Below are positions 17,580-25,842 of a stretch of 64,000 nt of DNA, piece after piece. Under the pieces are notes generated by a model that worked only from the letters and a program-made list of their open reading frames with translations, made no database searches and was not told where the DNA came from. Made by a program: the position numbers and the translations under genes. This DNA is from an uncultured Eubacteriales bacterium (GTDB lineage Bacteria; Bacillota; Clostridia; Oscillospirales; Oscillospiraceae), in the NCBI GenBank assembly GCA_900545515.1, contig UQZA01000009.1, positions 1 through 64,000 on the forward strand, given 5' to 3'. The stretch's first letter is position 1, and every line of letters starts with the position of its first letter.

Positions 17580-18941
17580 ATGTCTCATGTGATTGCTGCG
17601 GTGTCCACCGGCAGCCAGCTGAGTGCCATTGGTATTTTACGCCTGTCCGGTGAGGGCTGCGCCCAGGTGGCGGGGCAGGTGTTCCAGGCCAAAAGTGGGC
17701 GGCCTTTGGAGGAGGCACCCAACCGAAAGCTGATTCTGGGGGCGCTTTTGGACCGGAAGGGGCGGATGCTGGACCAGTGCATGGCGGTTTTCACCCGGGG
17801 GCCTCACAGCTACACCGGGGAGGACACGGTGGAACTTCATTGCCACGGCTCCCCGGCGGTGCTGGCCGCCGGATTGGAGGCTTTGTACCAGGCGGGGGCC
17901 AAGCCTGCCCGCCGGGGGGAGTTCACCAAGCGGGCCTTTCTCAATGGCCGGATGGACCTGACTCAGGCCGAGGCGGTCATTGACCTCATCGAGGCGGAGA
18001 CTGCGGAGGCCGCCGCCAATGCGGCGGGGCAGGTGGAGGGCGCCCTGGTCCGCCGGCTGGAGCCGGTCTATGACACCCTCACAGACCTGTGCAGCCATTT
18101 TCACGCCGTTCTGGACTATCCCGACGAGGACATTGACGAGTTCCGCTTGACTGCGTATGCCGGCAGTCTGGCCAGTGCCCAGGCTACCCTGGAGGCTCTG
18201 CTGGCGACCGTCGCCCGGGGGCAGGTGCTGCGCCAGGGGGTCCGGGCGGTGATTTTGGGCAAGCCCAATGTGGGCAAGTCCAGTTTGCTGAATGCCCTGG
18301 CCGGGTTCCAGCGGGTCATTGTGACGGAGCTTCCCGGCACCACTCGGGATACGGTGGAGGAGACCGTGCTGGTGGGCTCCGTGCGGCTGCGTCTGGTGGA
18401 TACGGCGGGCATTCGGGACGCTTCTGACCAGGTGGAGGCTCTGGGAGTGGCCCGCTCCCTGGAGGCGGCCGGGGGGGCGGATCTGGCCCTGTTGGTCTGT
18501 GACGGCAGCCGCCCCCTGGAGCCGGAGGACCAGGAGGCCATGGAGGCCGCCCGGCTGGCCAGGCATGCCGTTTGCCTGCTCAATAAGCAGGACCTTCCCT
18601 GCCAGGTGGACCGGTCCTGCCTGCCCTTTGAGACGGTTCTGCCGGTCTCAGCCAAGGACGGGACAGGGCTGGAGGCCTTGACGCCGGTGCTGGAGGCTCT
18701 GTTTGGTGCGGGAACCTTCTGCGATGGCTCTGTCCTCACCAATGCCCGGCAGGCCGATGCCATTCGGCGGGCGGCGGAGGCTATGGGTCGCGCCCGGGAT
18801 GGCCTGGAGGACGGATTCACCCCGGATGCCGTCCTCACAGATGTGGAGGAGGCTATGGAGGCCATGGGAGAGCTCAGCGGCAGAACCATTCGGGAGGACA
18901 TCACAAACCGGATTTTTGAGCGGTTTTGCGTGGGAAAATAG
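17580..18941 (+). CDS. mnmE: tRNA uridine-5-carboxymethylaminomethyl(34) synthesis GTPase MnmE
   Basis: MnmE acts with MnmG to modify the wobble uridine (xm5U34) of several tRNAs. The N-terminal folate-binding domain, helical domain and inserted G domain are in the normal order: G1 GKPNVGKSS, switch region GTTRDTVEE, G3 DTAGIRD, G4 NKQD. The C terminus ends in FCVGK, matching the invariant C-(I/L/V)-G-K tail. Length (453 aa) is standard. The ATG was chosen over a GTG three codons upstream because of its distance from AAAGGAA. mnmG is not next to it; a cysteine desulfurase gene follows, which is compatible with tRNA thiolation of the same uridine. Confidence 0.95.
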   Translation: MSHVIAAVSTGSQLSAIGILRLSGEGCAQVAGQVFQAKSGRPLEEAPNRKLILGALLDRKGRMLDQCMAVFTRGPHSYTGEDTVELHCHGSPAVLAAGLEALYQAGAKPARRGEFTKRAFLNGRMDLTQAEAVIDLIEAETAEAAANAAGQVEGALVRRLEPVYDTLTDLCSHFHAVLDYPDEDIDEFRLTAYAGSLASAQATLEALLATVARGQVLRQGVRAVILGKPNVGKSSLLNALAGFQRVIVTELPGTTRDTVEETVLVGSVRLRLVDTAGIRDASDQVEALGVARSLEAAGGADLALLVCDGSRPLEPEDQEAMEAARLARHAVCLLNKQDLPCQVDRSCLPFETVLPVSAKDGTGLEALTPVLEALFGAGTFCDGSVLTNARQADAIRRAAEAMGRARDGLEDGFTPDAVLTDVEEAMEAMGELSGRTIREDITNRIFERFCVGK

Positions 18942-18955
18942 GGGGAGGAAGGACC

Positions 18956-20086
18956 ATGTTTGCATATTTGGACAATTCTGCCACCACCAAGCCCTGCCCG
19001 GAAGCGGTGGCAGCTATGGTGGAGGCTTTGGAGACGGGGTGGGGCAACCCCAGCTCCCTGTACCGCTTTGGCATGGATGCGGCCCGGCGGCTGAAGGCTG
19101 CCCGGGAGCAGGTGGCCAAGGCCCTGGGCGCGGAGTCGGACCGGGTGTTTTTCACCTCCGGCGGCACCGAGGCGGACAATTGGGCGGTGGCCTCCTCTCT
19201 GGCCCGAATGGGCAAGCGGGGGCGGCATGTGATCACCACGGCGGTGGAGCATCACGCCATTCTGAACCCCATGAAGCGCCTGGAGGAGCAGGGGTATGAT
19301 GTCACGTATTTGAAGCCCGACGCTCTGGGGCGGGTGACTTTGGACGCTCTGCAGGCGGCCATCCGGCCGGATACGGTGCTGGTATCCGTGATGATGGTCA
19401 ACAATGAGTCTGGGGCGGTCATGCCCATCGGTTCTATGGCAAAGCTAACCCACCGCCTGGCTCCCGACGCCATTTTTCACACCGACGCCGTCCAGGGCTT
19501 TTTGAAGCTGCCCTTCCAGGCCAAGACCCTGGGGGCGGACCTCATCTCCGTCTCCTCCCATAAGGTCCACGGCCCCAAGGGGGCAGGGGCGTTGTACATC
19601 CGCCGGGGACTGCCCTTGCCACCGCTTCTTCTGGGGGGCGGTCAGGAGGGAGGCTATCGCAGCGGCACCGAGGCCACGCCCGCCCTGGTGGGCTTCGGGG
19701 CCGCCTGTGCCGCTGCCCTGCCCACGCTCCGGGAGGATCTGGCCCGGGAGGCGGCCCTCCGGGACCGGTGCGCCGCTCTGCTGGAGGCAATCCCTGGTGT
19801 GGAGCTGCTGGGGGCCCGGGAAGCGCCCCACATTCTCCTGGCCTCCATCCCCGGTGTGCCCACGCAAAATACCATCAACATCCTGCAGGACCATGGGGTC
19901 TGCGTCTCTGCCGGTTCCGCCTGTGCCAAGGGGCACCGGAGCCATGTGCTGGAGGCCATGGGCCTTCCGCCGGAGGTGGTGGATGGGGCCTTCCGAATCT
20001 CCCTCAGCCGTTTTACCGCCGAAGAAGAGCTGGCGCAGCTGGAGGCTGGGCTGCGCACTGTGGTGGAGCGTATGCGGCGTCCATAA
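18956..20086 (+). CDS. Cysteine desulfurase, NifS/IscS family
   Basis: The PLP enzyme removes sulfur from cysteine to form an enzyme persulfide for Fe-S clusters or tRNA thiolation. H99 stacks on PLP, SSHKVHGPKG holds the Schiff-base lysine (K203), and SAGSACAKG holds the catalytic cysteine (C323). At 376 residues it is normal for group I. The start follows GGGGGAGGAAGG, 14 nt after mnmE, so the two are an operon; that pairing suggests a role in s2U34 or tRNA sulfur transfer, though no mnmA or iscU is adjacent. Confidence 0.93.
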   Translation: MFAYLDNSATTKPCPEAVAAMVEALETGWGNPSSLYRFGMDAARRLKAAREQVAKALGAESDRVFFTSGGTEADNWAVASSLARMGKRGRHVITTAVEHHAILNPMKRLEEQGYDVTYLKPDALGRVTLDALQAAIRPDTVLVSVMMVNNESGAVMPIGSMAKLTHRLAPDAIFHTDAVQGFLKLPFQAKTLGADLISVSSHKVHGPKGAGALYIRRGLPLPPLLLGGGQEGGYRSGTEATPALVGFGAACAAALPTLREDLAREAALRDRCAALLEAIPGVELLGAREAPHILLASIPGVPTQNTINILQDHGVCVSAGSACAKGHRSHVLEAMGLPPEVVDGAFRISLSRFTAEEELAQLEAGLRTVVERMRRP

Positions 20087-20101
20087 GCCATCAAAAAACG
20101 C

Positions 20102-20135
20102 GAGGCTGTCTCAAAACGAACTTTGAGACAGCCTC
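20102..20135. terminator. Shared convergent terminator, AGGCTGTCTCA stem (copy 2 of 3)
   Basis: A 14-bp perfect stem lies between two convergent operons. The minus-strand reading is followed by GCGTTTTTTG, and the plus-strand reading by GTGTTTG. Confidence 0.8.
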
Positions 20136-20142
20136 GTGTTTG

Positions 20143-22761
20143 TCATTCCAGAAGGCCGTATTTCACCTTCACCCGGTCCAGCTTTTCCAGCATGGGCTGG
20201 GACAGGAACCAGAGGAAGAAAAAGGTGGCGGCAGCGTGGACCAGGTCCGCAGGCAGACCGGTTAAAAAGGCGGTCCAGATCATGGGCCAGGAGGGATTGG
20301 GCTGATACATAAGGACGGAGGCCGGGTTCATGATACCGCCATACAGCAGGAGCGTCACTGCTGCCCCGAACACGGACAGGGACAGCCGCCCCCGGCGGAG
20401 CAGCCCCTTCCGGTATAGGATACCGGCGGTGAGCCCCAGAAGCCCCATGGCAAACATCTGCCAGGGAGTCCAGGGCCCCTGGCTGAAGAGCATGTTGGAT
20501 CCCAGCATGGTGACAGCTCCCACCAAGAAGCCCGCCTCGCCGCCAAACGCCACCCCGGAGAGGATCACCATGGCGGCCACCGGCTTAAAACCGGGCAGGG
20601 CGAAAAAGGCTGCCCGCCCGCCAATGGCCAGGCCGCACAGCACAGCCAGAATCACCAGCTCCCTGGCCTGGGGTTTCCTCCCCTCAAAGATGAGGAAGAA
20701 GGGGAGCATGGCCTCCAAAAGGACCAGGAGCGACACCACGTAGTACTTTCGGTCATGGAAATACCGGGGACCCAGGAAAAGGGTGAGTGGGATAGACAGG
20801 ATGGCTACTACCAGGGTCATGACGGTCCGTTTGGACAGCTTGCCCCGGAGAAGCACCCCCTCCCCAGGCGATTCCTTCCGGCTGACGGCCAGGGCCAAAA
20901 TCGCCAAGCATATCAAAAGAACGGCGTATACGGCGGTGTGCAGCGTCCGGGCGCCAGTGTTCCCAGCCACAAACAGATCCTTCAGGTCCAGGGCCAGGAG
21001 GGCATAGGAGAAAGCTGCCAGGGCTCCGGCGCCGGACAGGCCTGCCAGGATGCTTCGCCACAGGGGCAACCGGGGAGAGGCGGGCTTTGCCGGGGGAGGC
21101 GATGGAGGCGGCGGAGACTGGCGTTCCGGCTTCGGGGGCAGGCGGCCGCCGCAGGCGGCAATCACATCTTCCGCCGTAATGGCCTCCGGCAGGAGGCGGC
21201 GGGCCATGCGGCTGGCGGCGGTGGTGTAAAAGCTTTTGCCGGAGAAGAAGGGGACTGGCGCGTCCTCTGCTACGATGCCGCCGTCAAAGAACAGGGCGCA
21301 CCGGTCCCCGTAGGCGGCACAAAACTCCACATCGTGGCTGACCAGAATGACGCACACGCCCTGGGCGGTGAGCTGCTTCAAAATTCCGGCGAAGCTCTCC
21401 TTGAACGCGCTGTCCAGACCCTTGGTTGGCTCGTCCAGCAGGAGAATTTGAGGTTCCCGGAGAAGCACTTTGGCCAGAGCGGCCCGCTGCTGCTCCCCAC
21501 CGGACAGGTCATAAGGATGCCGGTCCAGCAGCCCGGCGAGGTTGCAGAGCCGGAGAACCCGTTCCATGCGGGCCCGGTTTTCCGGCGTCCGGCCACCGGG
21601 CAGACCCTGCCACAGGTCCTCCTCCAGGACGTGCTTTACAAAGAGGAGCTGCGGATTCTGGGGGAGAAGGGCCACGGTTTTACCTGACCGGGAGACCTTG
21701 CCCCGGTATGGGCGGCGGGAGCCGGACAGAAGGAGCAGCGCAGTGCTTTTGCCCACGCCGTTGCCGCCCAGAATGCAGAAAAGCTCCCCGCTATACGCTG
21801 TGAGATTCAGCCCCCGGATTACGTCCGCGCCCCCCTGCTCATATCGGAACCAGGCCTCCCGGACTGTCACCCAGGGTTCCTGCCCGTCCTTGCGGCTCCA
21901 GGGCCTGGGGGGGAGGGGGCGGAGAGGATGCTCCGCCGCCCACTGCTCCAGGAACTGCCGCCCACTGCCGGCGGTCAGGGGACAGGGCAGGTTGCTGGGC
22001 ACGCTGCTCCAGATCCGCATAGGCGCCGGCATGGAGGCCAGCATGGGATGTGCCTGTTCCCGGAGGGTGGAAAAGACAGCCTGGGGAGCCCCCCAGGTGA
22101 GGACCTTCCCGCCGTCCAGGATCAGGAGCCGGTCTGCCATGGGCAGCACCTCGTCCAGCCGGTGCTCTGTGATGACAATGGTGGCGCCCAGATCCCGGTG
22201 GATGCGGCCCAGAGTGGCCAGAAAGTCGGAGGCAGCAATGGGATCCAGCTGGCTGGTTGGCTCGTCCAGAATGAGGACCTCCGGCTGCATGGCCATGACG
22301 GAGGCCAGGTTCAGCAGCTGCTTCTGTCCACCGGAGAGGGAGGCGACGTCCCGGTAAAACCAGGCTTGGATGCCAAAAAAGCTGGCCATTTCCGCCACCC
22401 TGCCCCGGATGGTAGCCCGGTCATAGCCCAGACTTTCCAGGCCAAAGGCCAGCTCGTGCCAGACCTTGTCTGTCACAATCTGATTGTCCGGGTTCTGCTG
22501 GACAAAGCCAATTTTGGATGCCTGGGTCCGGGGGTCCACCTGCTTTAAGGGGACCCCCTGGAACAGGAGCTGCCCCTGGATGCTGCCATGGGGGGTCAGG
22601 GCTGTTTTGAACTGCCGGAGCAGGGTGGATTTGCCACAGCCGGAGGGACCGGCAATCACCAGAAATTCCCCGGCGGAGATGTCAAAGGACAGGCGCTCCA
22701 GAGCGGGGACGGTCTGCCCGGGGTAGGAAAAGGTCAGGTCCTGGACAGAAAATAGCTCCAT
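20143..22761 (-). CDS. ECF transporter: two fused ATPases plus substrate-binding (S) component
   Basis: In this 872-residue chain the first ATPase (Walker A GPSGCGKST at 38-46, signature ASLSGGQKQ, Walker B ILDEPTSQLDP) corresponds to EcfA1. The second (GGNGVGKST, DLSGGEQQR, LLDEPTKGLD) corresponds to EcfA2. The C-terminal third (about 570-865) is a multi-pass membrane domain with GFKPVAAMVILSG, AFGGEAGFLVGA and PWTPWQMFAMG, which look like an ECF S component. From memory this is closest to the cobalamin-type (CbrT-like) group, but the vitamin is uncertain. The start follows GGGAGG; the gene overlaps ecfT by 28 nt. Normally these three parts are separate proteins. Confidence 0.85.
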   Translation of the reverse strand: MELFSVQDLTFSYPGQTVPALERLSFDISAGEFLVIAGPSGCGKSTLLRQFKTALTPHGSIQGQLLFQGVPLKQVDPRTQASKIGFVQQNPDNQIVTDKVWHELAFGLESLGYDRATIRGRVAEMASFFGIQAWFYRDVASLSGGQKQLLNLASVMAMQPEVLILDEPTSQLDPIAASDFLATLGRIHRDLGATIVITEHRLDEVLPMADRLLILDGGKVLTWGAPQAVFSTLREQAHPMLASMPAPMRIWSSVPSNLPCPLTAGSGRQFLEQWAAEHPLRPLPPRPWSRKDGQEPWVTVREAWFRYEQGGADVIRGLNLTAYSGELFCILGGNGVGKSTALLLLSGSRRPYRGKVSRSGKTVALLPQNPQLLFVKHVLEEDLWQGLPGGRTPENRARMERVLRLCNLAGLLDRHPYDLSGGEQQRAALAKVLLREPQILLLDEPTKGLDSAFKESFAGILKQLTAQGVCVILVSHDVEFCAAYGDRCALFFDGGIVAEDAPVPFFSGKSFYTTAASRMARRLLPEAITAEDVIAACGGRLPPKPERQSPPPPSPPPAKPASPRLPLWRSILAGLSGAGALAAFSYALLALDLKDLFVAGNTGARTLHTAVYAVLLICLAILALAVSRKESPGEGVLLRGKLSKRTVMTLVVAILSIPLTLFLGPRYFHDRKYYVVSLLVLLEAMLPFFLIFEGRKPQARELVILAVLCGLAIGGRAAFFALPGFKPVAAMVILSGVAFGGEAGFLVGAVTMLGSNMLFSQGPWTPWQMFAMGLLGLTAGILYRKGLLRRGRLSLSVFGAAVTLLLYGGIMNPASVLMYQPNPSWPMIWTAFLTGLPADLVHAAATFFFLWFLSQPMLEKLDRVKVKYGLLE

Positions 22762-23606
22762 TTCAAATCCTCCCAAAGGTCAGTGAGCAGGGGAAAGAGG
22801 CACAGCAGCGAGAACGCGGCAAAGACGCCCAGGGAAAAGGGGGCGTTCAGAGGCCCGGACAGGGTGGGATAAAACTGAAATTGGGTTCCACCCAGGAGGC
22901 TGCCGGCGATGACCATGGCTCCGGTGGCCAGCAGGCAGGCCAGAGCCGCCCCATCCCGGCGGGTAAAGCGATAGACAGAGAAGGCGGTCCGGCCCGGCAG
23001 GCCATAGCCCCGGCCCTTCATGCTGTCAGCGGTTTCCATGGCGTTCTCCAGGGCCCAGGTGACGGTGGCGGAAAAGGCGAGAAGCACCCCCCGGAGCTTT
23101 TGGGCTCCCCCGGCGTCCGGCTGAGCCCGGGACACGTCCTGCATATGGGTGCGGAACCGGGGCACAAACCGAAAGGCCATGGACAGCAGGAGGGACAGGG
23201 ACGGCGAGATCCGCCCAAAGAGGTAGAGAAATTTATCGGAGGTGATGACGGCCCCAAAGCAACGGAACCAGACCACCACAGCCAGCAGCATCCCCGCCGC
23301 CGCCCCGCCGTAGGCTACAGCCTCCAGGGTGATGGAAGAGCCGTTGGGAAGCTGGAACAGCACCGTGGCGCCCTGATGGTTGAACAGGGGATTCAGCAGG
23401 GCGGTGAACAGCAGCAGGGGCAGCATGTACCGCATCTGACCCACCAAGGTTCGCCCGCCCTCCAACCGGGCGGAGTAAGCCAGGGCGCAGACCAGCGAAA
23501 TCCCCAGACACACTGGGTGCATGAAAAACATGGTGAATCCCAGAACCAGGACGAAAAAGAGGAGCCCAACGATGGGATGAAAAGAAGAAAAAGTGTCCCG
23601 CTTCAC
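22734..23606 (-). CDS. ecfT: ECF transporter transmembrane (T) component
   Basis: The 290-residue integral membrane protein couples the ATPases to the S component. The T-component coupling motif is recognisable in ADSMKGRGYGLPGRT (the A-x-x-x-R-G pattern), with hydrophobic segments on either side and at the N terminus. It begins at a GTG behind AAGGAGGG, with a strong promoter about 60 nt upstream. It is the first gene of a two-gene operon that encodes a complete ECF transporter, with the other three parts on one chain. Confidence 0.87.
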   Translation of the reverse strand: MKRDTFSSFHPIVGLLFFVLVLGFTMFFMHPVCLGISLVCALAYSARLEGGRTLVGQMRYMLPLLLFTALLNPLFNHQGATVLFQLPNGSSITLEAVAYGGAAAGMLLAVVVWFRCFGAVITSDKFLYLFGRISPSLSLLLSMAFRFVPRFRTHMQDVSRAQPDAGGAQKLRGVLLAFSATVTWALENAMETADSMKGRGYGLPGRTAFSVYRFTRRDGAALACLLATGAMVIAGSLLGGTQFQFYPTLSGPLNAPFSLGVFAAFSLLCLFPLLTDLWEDLKWSYFLSRT

Positions 23607-23666
23607 ACCGATTCCCTCCTTGCAGCTGCACTTGTCTTTAGTTTGCCCATTTTTACATGTTCCCGA

Positions 23667-23695
23667 ATTATATCACGGAGAAACTTCGTTGACAA
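23667..23695 (-). promoter_or_regulatory. Promoter of the ECF transporter operon
   Basis: The minus strand carries TTGTCA (23695-23690), a 17-bp spacer and a perfect TATAAT (23672-23667). Confidence 0.8.
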
Positions 23696-23766
23696 GATGG
23701 GAGAAGAGAACGGACAGGGCAGCATTGTAATCCTACACGCTACAAAACCTCCAGGCAGCGATTTTG

Positions 23767-23795
23767 TTGACTTTCCGGAGGGAATCGCGTATACT
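23767..23795 (+). promoter_or_regulatory. Promoter of the topoisomerase operon
   Basis: TTGACT (23767-23772), a 17-bp spacer and TATACT (23790-23795) precede the B-subunit gene by 57 nt. Confidence 0.75.
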
Positions 23796-23852
23796 AGGGC
23801 CATATAATGGATATTTGTAGGCTAGATGCCGAAATGTACAGCGAGGGAACCT

Positions 23853-25829
23853 ATGGCAAGGAAAAAGGCATATGACAATACCTCCATCTCCATGCTGAAG
23901 GATGAGGAGCGGGTGCGCAAGCGGCCTGCGGTGATCTTTGGCTCAGACGATTTGGAGGGATGTAAACACGCGGTGTTTGAAATTCTCTCCAACGCCATCG
24001 ATGAGGCGCGGGAGGGATATGGGAACTTGATTGTAGTCACCCGGTATGAGGACCTGTCTGTGGATGTGGAGGACTACGGCCGGGGCTGCCCTGTGGATTG
24101 GAACGAGAAGGAAAAGCGGTACAACTGGGAGCTGGTGTTCTGTGAAATGTATGCCGGCGGCAAATATGACGCCGGCGGCAGTAACTATGAGTTTTCCCTG
24201 GGCCTGAACGGCTTGGGCACCTGCGCCACCCAGTACGCCTCAGAATATTTTGATGCAGTCATTCGCCGGGACGGATACCGGTACAGCCTCCACTTTGAAA
24301 AAGGAAAAAACATCGGCGGCCTGAAAAAGGAGCCGGCGGACCGGAAAAAGACGGGCTCCTACTTCCATTGGAAGCCGGACCAGGAGGTGTTTACGGAGAT
24401 TGACATTCCCGCAGAATACTTTCAGGACGTCATTCGCCGCCAGGCGGTGGTGAACAAGGGGATTACCTTCCGCTTCCGCAACCAGGTGGCAGGGAAATTT
24501 GAGGTGACGGAGTACTGCTACGAAAATGGCATTACCCAGTACCTGGAGGAGCTCGCAGGGGACGATGCCTTCACCATGCCCGCCTACTTTGAAGCGGAGC
24601 GCCGGGGCCGGGACAGTGAAAACCGGCCGGAAATGAAGCTGAAAATCACGGCGGCCTTCTGCTTCTCCAAGCGGTTAAGCCACATTGAATACTATCACAA
24701 TTCCTCCTGGCTGGAGCATGGGGGCTCTCCAGACAAGGCTACCCGCTCCGGCTTTGTGTCTGCCTTTGACAAATATATCCGGGAGACGGGAAAGTACACG
24801 AAGAACGAGTCCAAAATTCTCTTTCAGGACATTCAAGATTCTTTGGTGTTGGTGACCAACTGTTTTTCCACCCTGGCAAGCTTTGAAAACCAGACCAAGA
24901 AGTCGGTGAACAGTAAGTTCATTCAGGAGGCCATGACTGCGTTCTTCCGAGAGAACCTCCAGGTCTGGTTCCTGGAAAACAAGGCCGAGGCGGACCGGAC
25001 GGTGGACCAGATCCTGGTGAATAAGCGCAGCCGGGAGACGGCGGAAAAGGCCAAAATCTCCATAAAAAAGAAGCTCTCTGGCTCTATGGACATTAGCAAC
25101 CGGGTTCAGAAATTTGTGGATTGCCGAAGCCGGGATGTGTCCCGGCGGGAGCTTTACATTGTGGAGGGCGATTCCGCCCTGGGCTCCGTAAAGCTGTCAC
25201 GGGATGCGGAGTTTCAGGGGATTATGCCGGTCCGGGGCAAGATTCTCAACTGTCTGAAGGCGGATTACGACCGGATTTTCAAAAGCGAAATCATCACAGA
25301 CCTTCTGAAGGTATTAGGCTGTGGCGTGGAGGTCACCGGCAAGCGGGGGAAGGACTTGACTGCCTTCGATCTGGGGAATCTCCGGTGGAACAAGGTGGTC
25401 ATTTGCACCGATGCCGATGAGGACGGATTCCAAATCCGCACCTTGATTCTCACCATGCTCTACCGGCTGACGCCTACGCTCATCCGGGAGGGGTATGTCT
25501 ACATTGCAGAGACGCCCCTCTTTGAGATTATTTACAAGGATAAGACCTGGTTTGCCTATAACGAGGCGGAAAAGATCCAGATTCTCAAGGGGATGGAGGG
25601 AAAAAAGCCCATCCTGAACCGCTCCAAGGGCCTGGGTGAGAACGACCCGGAGATGATGTGGATGACCACTATGAACCCCGCCACCCGGCGGCTCATCAAG
25701 GTCATGCCGGAGGATGCAGAGCGCACGGCCTGGTACTTTGACATGCTTTTGGGCAATGGCCTCAGCGCCAGAAAGGACTTTATTGCAGAAAATGGCCAGC
25801 GCTACCTGGAGCTGGCGGACCTTTCCTAG
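23853..25829 (+). CDS. Divergent type IIA topoisomerase B subunit (GyrB/ParE-like)
   Basis: The 658-residue protein has the GHKL ATPase site (EILSNAIDEA with the catalytic Glu/Asn, DYGRGCPVD, GLNGLG), a transducer domain, and a TOPRIM domain with VEGDSALGSVK, PVRGKILN and DADEDG. Sequence departures from standard GyrB/ParE are large (EGDSALGSV for EGDSAGGSA), which places it in the second, gyrase-like pair seen in some Clostridia. No recF, dnaN or other origin genes lie near. The start follows GAGGG. The A subunit follows 13 nt later; together they should cleave and pass DNA duplexes. Confidence 0.88.
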   Translation: MARKKAYDNTSISMLKDEERVRKRPAVIFGSDDLEGCKHAVFEILSNAIDEAREGYGNLIVVTRYEDLSVDVEDYGRGCPVDWNEKEKRYNWELVFCEMYAGGKYDAGGSNYEFSLGLNGLGTCATQYASEYFDAVIRRDGYRYSLHFEKGKNIGGLKKEPADRKKTGSYFHWKPDQEVFTEIDIPAEYFQDVIRRQAVVNKGITFRFRNQVAGKFEVTEYCYENGITQYLEELAGDDAFTMPAYFEAERRGRDSENRPEMKLKITAAFCFSKRLSHIEYYHNSSWLEHGGSPDKATRSGFVSAFDKYIRETGKYTKNESKILFQDIQDSLVLVTNCFSTLASFENQTKKSVNSKFIQEAMTAFFRENLQVWFLENKAEADRTVDQILVNKRSRETAEKAKISIKKKLSGSMDISNRVQKFVDCRSRDVSRRELYIVEGDSALGSVKLSRDAEFQGIMPVRGKILNCLKADYDRIFKSEIITDLLKVLGCGVEVTGKRGKDLTAFDLGNLRWNKVVICTDADEDGFQIRTLILTMLYRLTPTLIREGYVYIAETPLFEIIYKDKTWFAYNEAEKIQILKGMEGKKPILNRSKGLGENDPEMMWMTTMNPATRRLIKVMPEDAERTAWYFDMLLGNGLSARKDFIAENGQRYLELADLS

Positions 25830-25842
25830 GAAGGGGTAGAAA

